This document shows positions 35,627-43,961 of a stretch of 64,000 nt of DNA, piece after piece (position 1 is the first letter of the stretch; each line of letters opens with the position of its first letter). The stretch is from Novosphingobium jiangmenense (GTDB taxonomy: Bacteria > Pseudomonadota > Alphaproteobacteria > Sphingomonadales > Sphingomonadaceae): NCBI RefSeq assembly GCF_015694345.1, contig NZ_JADQDC010000006.1, forward strand, positions 124,001 through 188,000, given 5' to 3'. A program made the translations under genes and the position numbers. Below the pieces are notes generated by a model. That model was given only the letters and a program-made list of their open reading frames with translations, had not been told where the DNA came from and did not search any database.

Positions 35627-36601
35627 ATGGTCGCCACGACTCCGCCCAATATCCTGCGCTTCCTTGCCGCCCGTGCGGACGAGGGTGTCGATTGCGTGCT
35701 TATCACGCTTGTCGCCGTCATCGGCGGCTCGTCACGCGGCGTCGGTACGCAGATGGCGGTTGCTGCCGACGGTCGGCGCATCGGCTCCTTTTCGGGCGGC
35801 TGCGTCGAGGATGCCGTGGCGTCCGAAGCGCTCGAAACGCTGAAGGACGGCTGGGGGCACGTGGTCCGCTACGGAGTCGGCTCACCCTATATCGACATCC
35901 GCCTGCCCTGCGGCGGTGGCATCGACCTGCTGTTCACCCCCCGCCCCGATCCTGCCGCGATCAAGGCCGCGCTGGCGCTGCTCGATTCCAGAAAGCCCGC
36001 GACACTCCGCCTTGAATGCGATTGCGTCACGCTCCTCCCTGATCTGTCCTCAGGCTCATGGAACGGCGAGACGCTGAGCCACAGCTACCAGCCCCCCTTG
36101 CACATCCATGCGCTCGGCCAGGGCGAGGATCTGACGGCTTTCACCAAGCTCGCCAACGCTTTCGGCGCACAAGTTCATGCACTTTGCCCGGAAGCCCTGA
36201 CGTGCGCGGAACTGGAAGCCACCGGTATTGCCACGAGCCATATCGCAACCCGGACGACACTGCCGCTCGCCGCGTCCGATCCGTGGTCGGCGATCATCTT
36301 CCTGTTCCATGGCCGCGACTGGGAAGAACATCTTCTGCCGCAGGCCCTTGCCCTGCCCGCCTTCTACCACGGTGCAATAGGCTCCAGACGAACCCACGCC
36401 GCCAGACTCGAAGCCCTTCGAAACTCGGGCGTACCTGAAGACCACATCGCGCGCCTGCGCGGCCATATCGGCCTGATCCCCGCAACCCGCGATCCGGCAA
36501 CCCTTGCCCTTTCGGTGCTTGGCGAAGTCGTCGCCGAATACAACGCGCTGTCGCAATGGACCTACTGGACCGGGGCAGCGCTGGCAGACGCCGCGCAGTG
36601 A
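35627..36601 (+). CDS. xdhC: XdhC-family molybdenum cofactor insertion factor
   Basis: A chaperone that binds the molybdenum cofactor, promotes its sulfuration and inserts it into xanthine-oxidase-family enzymes. The 324-residue protein has the N-terminal VIGGSSRGVGTQMAVAADGR and SFSGGCVED motifs and the C-terminal Rossmann half with GAIGSRRTHAARL and GLIPATRDPATLALSV. The ATG at 35627 is 10 bp past the large-subunit stop. Its last bases overlap the next gene (GTGA). It serves the adjacent hydroxylase. Confidence 0.9.
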   Translation: MVATTPPNILRFLAARADEGVDCVLITLVAVIGGSSRGVGTQMAVAADGRRIGSFSGGCVEDAVASEALETLKDGWGHVVRYGVGSPYIDIRLPCGGGIDLLFTPRPDPAAIKAALALLDSRKPATLRLECDCVTLLPDLSSGSWNGETLSHSYQPPLHIHALGQGEDLTAFTKLANAFGAQVHALCPEALTCAELEATGIATSHIATRTTLPLAASDPWSAIIFLFHGRDWEEHLLPQALALPAFYHGAIGSRRTHAARLEALRNSGVPEDHIARLRGHIGLIPATRDPATLALSVLGEVVAEYNALSQWTYWTGAALADAAQ

Positions 36602-37158
36602 AGGCAGGCGACATCGCCGTGATCCTGCTGGCCGCAGGACGCGCGTCGCGTTTTGGCGGCGGAAAGCTTGCGGCTGACCTCGCAGGGAAGCCCGTTGCCC
36701 TTCACGTCGGTGAACGTCTGGCCGCCATGCCGTTCGCCCGAAAAGTGCTGGTCTGCTCCACGGCAACCCCGCCCATAGACGGTTTCGAACGCATCGAGCT
36801 CGATCCCTCCGGAGCGCCTCTGTCGCGCTCCATCGCCACCGCCATTACCGCAGTCTCAGGCACAGGCGCAGCCCTGATTGCCCTCGCCGACATGCCACTG
36901 GTGCCCACAGACCACTTCGAGCGCCTTATCGAAGCGTTCGACGGCGAGCGCATCGGCACCGTGGTTGCCGGTCGCACCATGGTCCCCGCCATCTTCGGCG
37001 CCCATCTGTTTTCTGACCTCGCCGCGCTCGACGGCGATCGCGGCGCGGCAGCCCTGCTACGCGATGCCCCGGCAATTACGCTCGAAGAAACTCTCGCGCT
37101 CGACATCGACACGCCGGACGATCTGGCGCGGGCCGAAGCCCTGCTTCAGGGCCGATAG
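36598..37158 (+). CDS. MocA/MobA-like molybdenum cofactor nucleotidyltransferase
   Basis: A 186-residue nucleotidyltransferase that begins VILLAAGRASRFGGGKLAAD, the nucleotide-binding loop of the family, and contains ALADMPLVPTDHF. Beside xanthine-oxidase-type enzymes such proteins usually make the cytosine dinucleotide form of the cofactor. The GTG start overlaps the XdhC stop (GTGA). The last 13 bp overlap the convergent acylase gene. Confidence 0.85.
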   Translation: MKAGDIAVILLAAGRASRFGGGKLAADLAGKPVALHVGERLAAMPFARKVLVCSTATPPIDGFERIELDPSGAPLSRSIATAITAVSGTGAALIALADMPLVPTDHFERLIEAFDGERIGTVVAGRTMVPAIFGAHLFSDLAALDGDRGAAALLRDAPAITLEETLALDIDTPDDLARAEALLQGR

Positions 37159-39275
37159 GTCTTCTCGACGTGCCCCGCGAGGTCTTCGGGATAGAAGTAA
37201 ACCGGCCGCATCCGTCCCGAGGCATAGAGTTCGGCCTGATCGTTGAAATGCACCGAACCCTCGCGCCCGCTCGCACCGCCCGACGAAACCGCCATCGCGC
37301 GAACCTTCGGGCCGAACTCCACGACAGCAACGAAACTGTTCCCGCTCGTGCCGTACCACCGCTTCGTCCCCGGATACTGCTTTGTCCCGAACGAGGCGAG
37401 CGAACCCCACCGCGCCGACGAGAACACCACCGGCAAGCTAGGCTTGTCGTCGGCAAAGGGCTGGACGATCGCTGATGTCGTTCTCTGGTAGCGATTGACC
37501 TCGCTCCACGGCACTCGCCATCCGCCAAAGTCGGCCTGCATCCTTGATACCGCGCGCGCGAGTGCCGCCAGCCGCTGCGCGCCCGACGTCGCCCGCATCG
37601 CGTCGAACACATTGCCGGTACGCGGCAAAGTCCTGCGCACATCCGCTTCAAGCTCATCACCCCAATAGTTGGCCAGACTCATCGCCTCCGAGCCCGCCGA
37701 CCATCGCCGGTCCCAGCCCTTGAGCAGCGCCACAGGCCCGCCCAACGGATCGCCGGCCTGCACCGCTGGCAGTCCCGGTATCAGATCCTCGAACAGCGGC
37801 ATATGCGGATCATAGGCGAGCGCGCGCAAGCTCTCGAGATCCAGCCCCTTGGCTTTGCCAAGCAATTCCAGCGCATGATCGCCGCGCGGATTGGCACCCA
37901 CCTGATCGAATGTCGCCGGCCAGTGCGCCGAGTCCGAAGTCCCCTCGCCCGCCGCGCGCCAGGGCGCATCGTTCGAATTGTAGACCCAGCCCGACTTGGG
38001 ATTGATCACATCCGGCCGCTGCGCCCGTTCATAAAACCCATGCCAGTCCGCCGCCGGATCGCTGCCGTCCACCGGCAGGCGATAGTCGAAGCGTGCGTCG
38101 CGGCGCGGCGCGAACTGCGGCATCAGCAGCGCGATATTGCCCCCGGCGTCGGCATAGAGCGTGTTGTTCGATGAATTGGCCTGATACTCGCCGACCTTCA
38201 GAAACTCAGCCTGATCGCGCGCCTTGGTCCGCAGCCATGACTGGCTCAGCGCCGCCACCGGCCGGTGCATCAACGAAAGGGCAATCCAGTTCGCGGTGTT
38301 ATCTCGCGATTCCGCCCGCACGATCGGTCCATGCTCGCTGACATAGGTCGTAAAAGTCCGCTCGCCCATGCTGCCATCGGCCTTGCGATAGCGCAACGTG
38401 ACGCGCTTCACGACAAAAGGCTTCAGGGCATTTCCGCGCCTGTAGAACCACTTGCCCGCTTTCTTCGAGACCTGTTCGACAAACTCGTCGACATTGTCCG
38501 CGCCACTGGTCGTGTGCATCCAGCCGAGCTTGTCGTTGAAGCCCTGGTAGATGAAGAACTGCCCCCAGGTCGAAGCACCATAGGCATGAAGCCCATCGCC
38601 GCTCTTCATCTCCAGCTCTGACCGGAAGAACAGCGAGGTATGCGGGTTGATCAGCAGCAGGGAATGGCCGTTCGCGGTCAGCTTCGGCGCAATGGCGATT
38701 CCGTTCGAGCCGCGAGGCTCGTTGTCGCGCACCGTTTCCATCGCCAGCGCCAGCGGACTGGCTTCGCCACCGTAGAACGCGGCCAGGGGTTTCAGCGCGG
38801 CCTTCTCGATGTCTCCGCCGATGGAACCTTCGGTGAAGGACAGCGCCATCCATGGCTCGAACCGTATCAGCACCTTCGGCTGATCGTCAGGATGCGTCGC
38901 GATGTAGTGGTTGAGCCCCGCAGCCCAGGCATCCATCAGCTTGCGCAACCACGCAGGCGATGCCGCATAGTCCCGTTTCAGCGCCACTGGATCGATCCAC
39001 AGCCGCTGCCGCAAGTCCTGCCACAGGAAATCCTCGCCTTCGGCCTCGGCGCGGCGTCCCAGCGCCGTCAGCAGGTTCGCCTCGACGCGCGGAAAATCGT
39101 CCTCGGCCTGCGCATAGATCGCGCCGAACACGGCATCGGCATCGGTCTTGCCGTCGATATGGGCAATCCCCCAATCATCCCGCGTGATCGTGACGTCATG
39201 ACTGCTCGCCAACACCGGCGATGCTGCCAGAATGAGGGCGAAAGAGGCGCTGCGGGAAAGGGCTCGGATCATCAT
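37146..39275 (-). CDS. Secreted penicillin-acylase-family Ntn hydrolase
   Basis: An amidohydrolase that cleaves acyl-amide bonds such as beta-lactam side chains, acyl-homoserine lactones or other N-acyl amines. The 709-residue precursor has a signal peptide, an alpha chain and, after the autocatalytic site RGSNGIAIAP, a beta chain starting at nucleophile Ser190. The NPHTSLFF motif follows, as expected. AGGA lies 7 nt before the start. It is 65 bp downstream of the response regulator on the same strand and could be co-transcribed. Substrate is not determined by sequence. Confidence 0.88.
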   Translation of the reverse strand: MMIRALSRSASFALILAASPVLASSHDVTITRDDWGIAHIDGKTDADAVFGAIYAQAEDDFPRVEANLLTALGRRAEAEGEDFLWQDLRQRLWIDPVALKRDYAASPAWLRKLMDAWAAGLNHYIATHPDDQPKVLIRFEPWMALSFTEGSIGGDIEKAALKPLAAFYGGEASPLALAMETVRDNEPRGSNGIAIAPKLTANGHSLLLINPHTSLFFRSELEMKSGDGLHAYGASTWGQFFIYQGFNDKLGWMHTTSGADNVDEFVEQVSKKAGKWFYRRGNALKPFVVKRVTLRYRKADGSMGERTFTTYVSEHGPIVRAESRDNTANWIALSLMHRPVAALSQSWLRTKARDQAEFLKVGEYQANSSNNTLYADAGGNIALLMPQFAPRRDARFDYRLPVDGSDPAADWHGFYERAQRPDVINPKSGWVYNSNDAPWRAAGEGTSDSAHWPATFDQVGANPRGDHALELLGKAKGLDLESLRALAYDPHMPLFEDLIPGLPAVQAGDPLGGPVALLKGWDRRWSAGSEAMSLANYWGDELEADVRRTLPRTGNVFDAMRATSGAQRLAALARAVSRMQADFGGWRVPWSEVNRYQRTTSAIVQPFADDKPSLPVVFSSARWGSLASFGTKQYPGTKRWYGTSGNSFVAVVEFGPKVRAMAVSSGGASGREGSVHFNDQAELYASGRMRPVYFYPEDLAGHVEKTYRP

Positions 39276-39340
39276 CGACCTATCCTAACGCCTTTCCCGC
39301 AGCATGGCGAAGGAAGAGAGCGGGCCCTTCACCAAAGCAT

Positions 39341-40270
39341 TCAGGCAATCGTGCGCACCGCGAACGCCGCCGCCGCCGCGCGCGTCTCGACGCCGAGCTT
39401 CACAAACACCTGCTCGAGGTGCTTGTTCACCGTGCGCGGGCTGATGCCCAGAATCTCGCTGATCACGCGGTTGGGCTTGCCATAGCTGATCCACAGCAGC
39501 ACCTCGGCCTCGCGCTGGGTCAGCCCATAGCGCTCGCGCAACCGCTCCACTTCGGCGCCCTCGCGGATCAGGTTGAGCCGGATCAGCAATTCCCGTCCGT
39601 CACCTTCGTCGCGCCGCACCGGGCCGACGAGAACCAGTTCGACCACCTGCCCCCCGGCATCGAAACGCAGCGACGCATCCGGGCTCTCCCGCTGCGCCAG
39701 CAATCGCGCGACCGGCCCCGCAAAGTCCGGCGGCAGGCCGTCATCTGCCCCTAGCGAGCCCATCAGGTGTTCCACTTGCGGCGTCGCCCACAACAGCTCC
39801 CCAGCCCGGTCCACCGCGAACAGGTGCCGCCCGGTAGCGTCCAGCGCCGAGCGCCCCGCCTGCGAAACCCGCGCGCCAGCCAGATGCACCCGCATCCGCG
39901 CCAGCAGTTCCTCGATGGCGATGGGCTTGCGCACATAGTCCACCCCGCCCGCATCGAGCGCCCGAACGGCATGTTCGGTTTCGGTCAGCCCGGTCATGAA
40001 GATCACCGGAATGTCCGCAAGCCGGGGCTGCTTCTTGATCGCCCGCGTCGTGTCGAAGCCGTCCAGCCCCGGCATGATCGCATCGATCAGGATCAGATCG
40101 GGCGCCACGTGTTCCAGCAGTTCCAGCGCGTTGTCGCCATTGGTCGCGATCAGCACGGTCATCCCCGCCCGCTCGATCGTGTCGATCAGGAAGTGCAGCG
40201 ATTCCGGGTTGTCATCGACCACCAGCACGGTGTCGCGCCCTGCCTGCGCGACGACGCCGTCACTGAACAC
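39341..40270 (-). CDS. LuxR/FixJ-type response regulator
   Basis: A 309-residue regulator: receiver domain at about 12-130 with VLVVDDNPES, phosphoacceptor Asp63 (LILIDAIMPG) and YVRKPI; a middle PAS-like segment (HLFAVDRAGELLWATPQVEH); and a C-terminal LuxR helix-turn-helix (LTQREAEVLLWISYGKPNRV). I choose the GTG at 40270, which overlaps the kinase stop by 11 bp, so the two are coupled. The longer frame to 40480 lies within the kinase and is not protein-like. It is the natural output partner of the transporter-fused kinase. Confidence 0.88.
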   Translation of the reverse strand: MFSDGVVAQAGRDTVLVVDDNPESLHFLIDTIERAGMTVLIATNGDNALELLEHVAPDLILIDAIMPGLDGFDTTRAIKKQPRLADIPVIFMTGLTETEHAVRALDAGGVDYVRKPIAIEELLARMRVHLAGARVSQAGRSALDATGRHLFAVDRAGELLWATPQVEHLMGSLGADDGLPPDFAGPVARLLAQRESPDASLRFDAGGQVVELVLVGPVRRDEGDGRELLIRLNLIREGAEVERLRERYGLTQREAEVLLWISYGKPNRVISEILGISPRTVNKHLEQVFVKLGVETRAAAAAFAVRTIA

Positions 40271-43200
40271 TGACGACGCCTCGCCGGAGGGCCTCGCGCA
40301 GGCCCTTGAAATCGAAGCATTCGAGACTGGTACGAAGGTGTGCGACGAAGCGGGCTGCATCGGGGACGGCATCCTCAAGTTCGGAAAGGCGGTTCTGGAT
40401 CGCGCGGACGTTGCCGATCCGCGCGAGGCTGTCGATTTCGGGGACGAACGGCAGGGCTGCGGCAGGCAAGTGCAGTTCAACGGCGGCGGCGGGCGCTGGC
40501 GGGCGCGGGCTCCCGTCCGCCACGGTCCAGGTCAGGTCCAGTTGCCACGACAGCGCGTCGAGCAGGCTGTCGAGTTCGACCGGCTTGGTCAGGAACATGT
40601 CGTGCGGATCATGCCCGTCACCCCCGCGCCGGAACTGGTGCGCGTCGGCCGAGACCATGACGATCCGCAAGGCGCTGCCATGCGCTGCACGCAGCAGCCC
40701 CGCCGTCTCCCACCCGGTCTTGCCCGGCATGGAAATATCCATGAACACGATGTCCGGCCGCGTCGCCGCCGCCAGCGCGATCGCCGTATCGCCATCGCGT
40801 GCGCCGGTCACCACGAAGCCCAGCGGCCGCAACAGGTTCTCGATCACCGAGGCCTGCGCGGCATCGTCGTCGACCACAAGAACCTTGCGCCGATCGCCTT
40901 CATAGCCGGTGATCACATCGGCCCGATGGCTCTGCACCGGCTGCGTCACCGGCCGCGAGAGCATCAACCTGAGCGCGAACCGCGTCCCCACGCCCAATGT
41001 GCTGTCGACCGTAAGGTCACCGCCCATGACGTGCACCAGCGTCGAAGTAATCGCGAGCCCGAGTCCGATCCCCGGCTGTCCCGCCACCGAATTGCTGGTC
41101 CCGCGCTCGAACGCGCCGAAGATCCGGTCCATGTCCTCCGGCGCAATGCCGATGCCGGTGTCGATCACCTCGAACGTCGCGATCTCGCCGCGCCAGCCGA
41201 TCCGGAACGTCACCGACCCCGTTGGCGTGAACTTGATCGCGTTCGAGATCAGGTTAATCAGCACCTGCCGCAAGCGCTTCTGGTCGCCGCGCACGAACTC
41301 GGGCAACTGCTTCGGCGTCTCCAGCCGGAATGTCAGCCCCTTGGCCTGCGCCTGCGGACGGAACATGTTGGCGATCTGCTCGACAAAGGCCGGCAGGCGG
41401 ATCGTGTCGCGCGACAGCCGCAGCACGCCCGCCTCGACTTGTGCAATGTCGAGCAAGCCGTCGACGAGGTTGGAGAGGTGCTCGCTCGACCGGCAGATCA
41501 CCTTGCCCACCTCGCCCGGATTCAGATCGCTTCCCCGCTCCAGCAACTGGGCATAGCCGTAGATCGAATTGAGCGGCGAGCGGATCTCGTGGCTGACCGA
41601 GACGAGATAGCGGCTCTTGGCCGCGTTGGCGTTCTCCGCCACCTCGCGCGCCTTCTGCAGCGCAGCGTCAGTCGCCTCGTGAGCAACGATCTCCTGCTCG
41701 AGTTCGGCCAAGTGCCGCCGTGTCTCGTCCAGCGCCGCGCGGCGGCTTTCATGCGCCAGCACGATGAACCAGCTCCCCACGCCCGACATGAAGAAGAACA
41801 CCAGGAACACCGCGAACAGGATCGACCACACATGGGTGGAAAGCGCAGGATAGACCCGGGCATACTCGCGCCCGATCAGGCCCAGCACCAGCATGTTGGC
41901 CAGCGTGAAAGCACCCGCCACGCCCACGAAATGCCCGGTCGTGGTGTGGACATAACGCGCCAGCACGCGCGGCAGCAGGCGCTCGGCAATGTTGGTGAAC
42001 TGTTCGGTCGCCCTGCTGCCTTGCTTGCAGGCATCGTGGCAGCGCGTCTCCAGCGTGCAGCACAGCGAACAGATCGCGCCGGCATAGACCGGACAATGCG
42101 CCATATCCGCCCGCTCGTACCTGTGCTCGCAGATGACGCAGGCCTGCACTGCCGGTTCAGACTCGGCGCGGCGCCGGGCGAGGTAATAGCGCCCCTTCGT
42201 CAGCGCCGCGATCGCCGGCGCCGCCGCCATGGCAACAAGCAGCCCGATCAGGGGGGCAAAGGCTTGGGCAACTTCGCCCAGAAAGCCGAGCTGGCACACC
42301 GCCGAGGCGACCAACGACAGCAGCATCGCCCCGATGCCGACAGGATTCACGTCATACAGAAAGGCCCTCTGGAACTCGGTTGCTTCAGGACTGAGACCCA
42401 GTGCCCGCGAGATCAGCAGGTCGGCGGCAAGGGTTCCGATCCATCCCGCCGCAAGGCTGGCATGAAGCACCAGCACCACTTCGAACGACCGCGTGATGCC
42501 GAACAGCAGCAGCGTCGTCGCCAGCCCGACGTTGAACAGCAGCCAGACATTGCGGGACGAGTAACCCTGGGTCAGGCGCGAGAACAGATTGGACCACGCC
42601 ACAGCCCCGGCAAAGGCGTTGGTCACGTTTACTCGCGTCTGGCAGATGATCACAAACAGCAGGGAAAGGACGAGGCCCCCTTCCATGCCGCCCCCTATCG
42701 GCGCGAAAGCCTGACCAAGAAGCCGGCTGGCCGAAGCGGCACCATCGGGGGCCATTGCGGGGTTGACGGCCCACGCTGCCAGCACGCCTCCCAGCAGCAT
42801 CTTCAGACCGCCGATCACCACCCAACCCGCGCCGCCGAGCATCACGGAAGTCCACCAGCGCTTCGCTCCAATCTGCTCGACGGCAGGGAGAAACCGCAGA
42901 TAGCCCGCCTGCTCACCGATACGGGGCAGCAGCGACAGCAGCACCGACAGGGCGAGACCGAACGATACGACATCCGTGCGCGGCGCATAGACGCCCGAGA
43001 AACCGGCCCAGGCCGCGGCAACATCATCGATCCGCCACAGCACATAGACCACCGGCACGACCTGCATCGCCAGCCACAGCGGCTGCGTCCACGCCTGGAA
43101 CCGGCCGACGAAGCGCACGCCTTGCAGCGCAATCGGCACCACCACGAAGGTCGAGACGACATAGGCCAGTTCGATCGACAGGCCGGTCACCGTCTGCAGC

Positions 43201-43619
43201 GCCATCGCCATGATGCTCGCCTCGATCGCCAGCAGCAGGAAAGTGAACGAGGCATAGATCAGGGTGGTGATCGTCGAACCGAGATACCCGAACCCGGCCC
43301 CGCGCGTCACGAGGTCGATGTCGATGCCTCGCCGCGCCGAACGGATTGCGATGGGCAACCCGGTCAGGACAATCAGCAGGCAGCCCGCCACGATCGCCGC
43401 CACGCTCGCCTTCAAGCCATACAGGAGCGTGATCGTCGCCCCGATGGCTTCGTAGACCAGCGAGGAACTCGTGCTCAGTGCAGAAGTGACGACATTTCCC
43501 GCTGGTCCCTGCCGCGCTTCCTGCCCGGTGTGGCGATGGGCAAAGTCTTCAAGAGTCTGGCTCGCCGCCCATTGGTTGTAGGACCGCCGTTCCGGAACGA
43601 TGGACACCGGGCGTGGCAC
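40260..43619 (-). CDS. Transporter-fused hybrid sensor histidine kinase
   Basis: An 1119-residue protein. Residues about 45-480 form about 12 membrane helices resembling an NCS1 (cytosine/purine permease) transporter (RGAGFGYLGSTITTLIYASF). A cysteine cluster at 494-531 (C494, C497, C509, C517, C520, C521, C527, C531) looks metal-binding. Two more helices (about 563-625) lead to a coiled coil, a HisKA domain with His677 (VSHEIRSPLNSI), an ATPase domain (NLISNAIKFTP, DTGIGI, GIGLGLAI) and a receiver domain with Asp961. The start is a GTG with AAGGGG upstream. It likely senses a small molecule through transport or binding, as the MxtR and CbrA kinases are thought to do. Confidence 0.9.
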   Translation of the reverse strand: MPRPVSIVPERRSYNQWAASQTLEDFAHRHTGQEARQGPAGNVVTSALSTSSSLVYEAIGATITLLYGLKASVAAIVAGCLLIVLTGLPIAIRSARRGIDIDLVTRGAGFGYLGSTITTLIYASFTFLLLAIEASIMAMALQTVTGLSIELAYVVSTFVVVPIALQGVRFVGRFQAWTQPLWLAMQVVPVVYVLWRIDDVAAAWAGFSGVYAPRTDVVSFGLALSVLLSLLPRIGEQAGYLRFLPAVEQIGAKRWWTSVMLGGAGWVVIGGLKMLLGGVLAAWAVNPAMAPDGAASASRLLGQAFAPIGGGMEGGLVLSLLFVIICQTRVNVTNAFAGAVAWSNLFSRLTQGYSSRNVWLLFNVGLATTLLLFGITRSFEVVLVLHASLAAGWIGTLAADLLISRALGLSPEATEFQRAFLYDVNPVGIGAMLLSLVASAVCQLGFLGEVAQAFAPLIGLLVAMAAAPAIAALTKGRYYLARRRAESEPAVQACVICEHRYERADMAHCPVYAGAICSLCCTLETRCHDACKQGSRATEQFTNIAERLLPRVLARYVHTTTGHFVGVAGAFTLANMLVLGLIGREYARVYPALSTHVWSILFAVFLVFFFMSGVGSWFIVLAHESRRAALDETRRHLAELEQEIVAHEATDAALQKAREVAENANAAKSRYLVSVSHEIRSPLNSIYGYAQLLERGSDLNPGEVGKVICRSSEHLSNLVDGLLDIAQVEAGVLRLSRDTIRLPAFVEQIANMFRPQAQAKGLTFRLETPKQLPEFVRGDQKRLRQVLINLISNAIKFTPTGSVTFRIGWRGEIATFEVIDTGIGIAPEDMDRIFGAFERGTSNSVAGQPGIGLGLAITSTLVHVMGGDLTVDSTLGVGTRFALRLMLSRPVTQPVQSHRADVITGYEGDRRKVLVVDDDAAQASVIENLLRPLGFVVTGARDGDTAIALAAATRPDIVFMDISMPGKTGWETAGLLRAAHGSALRIVMVSADAHQFRRGGDGHDPHDMFLTKPVELDSLLDALSWQLDLTWTVADGSPRPPAPAAAVELHLPAAALPFVPEIDSLARIGNVRAIQNRLSELEDAVPDAARFVAHLRTSLECFDFKGLREALRRGVVSVQ

Positions 43620-43961
43620 CTTCAGCGTGCCCCTTCAATGGTTTGCGCAATTCGCGATGTAGTGGACCGCGCGCGATCCGGGCAGGAAATTTCCATGTCC
43701 CGATACTGCGCGCGCATTCCTGCGGCGAGGATGGGCCGATTTACGTACGCCTGAATTGAGAACGCTCACCCAGCGCGTCGGCAGTACGTCAAATGACCCA
43801 TAGGCGCTTTGGTCCAACCGTCTAGCTTCAGGTCATTCCGGATCGATTGCCGGGGAGAAAAGCGTCGGCGTGGCCACAACGGCCTCGGCACAGAGGGTCA
43901 AGCCTTGCCGACCTTGAGGGTGACTGAAGCCACGAGAGCAAAACAACAAAGTGAGGGTTTC
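43620..43961. promoter_or_regulatory. Divergent promoter region between kinase and TonB receptor
   Basis: About 340 bp without a convincing gene. It contains a perfect palindrome GGAAATTTCC (43685-43694) flanked by partly symmetric GGG/CCC and GCGCG/CGCGC blocks. This might be an operator for the LuxR-type regulator encoded next door; that is a guess from position. Confidence 0.4.

Noticed and set aside
39996..43754. A 1252-codon plus-strand open frame over the kinase gene
   Set aside because: It is antisense to a gene with clear permease, HisKA, ATPase and receiver motifs. Its product is rich in Arg, His and Gln with no domain, as expected of GC3-driven antisense frames.
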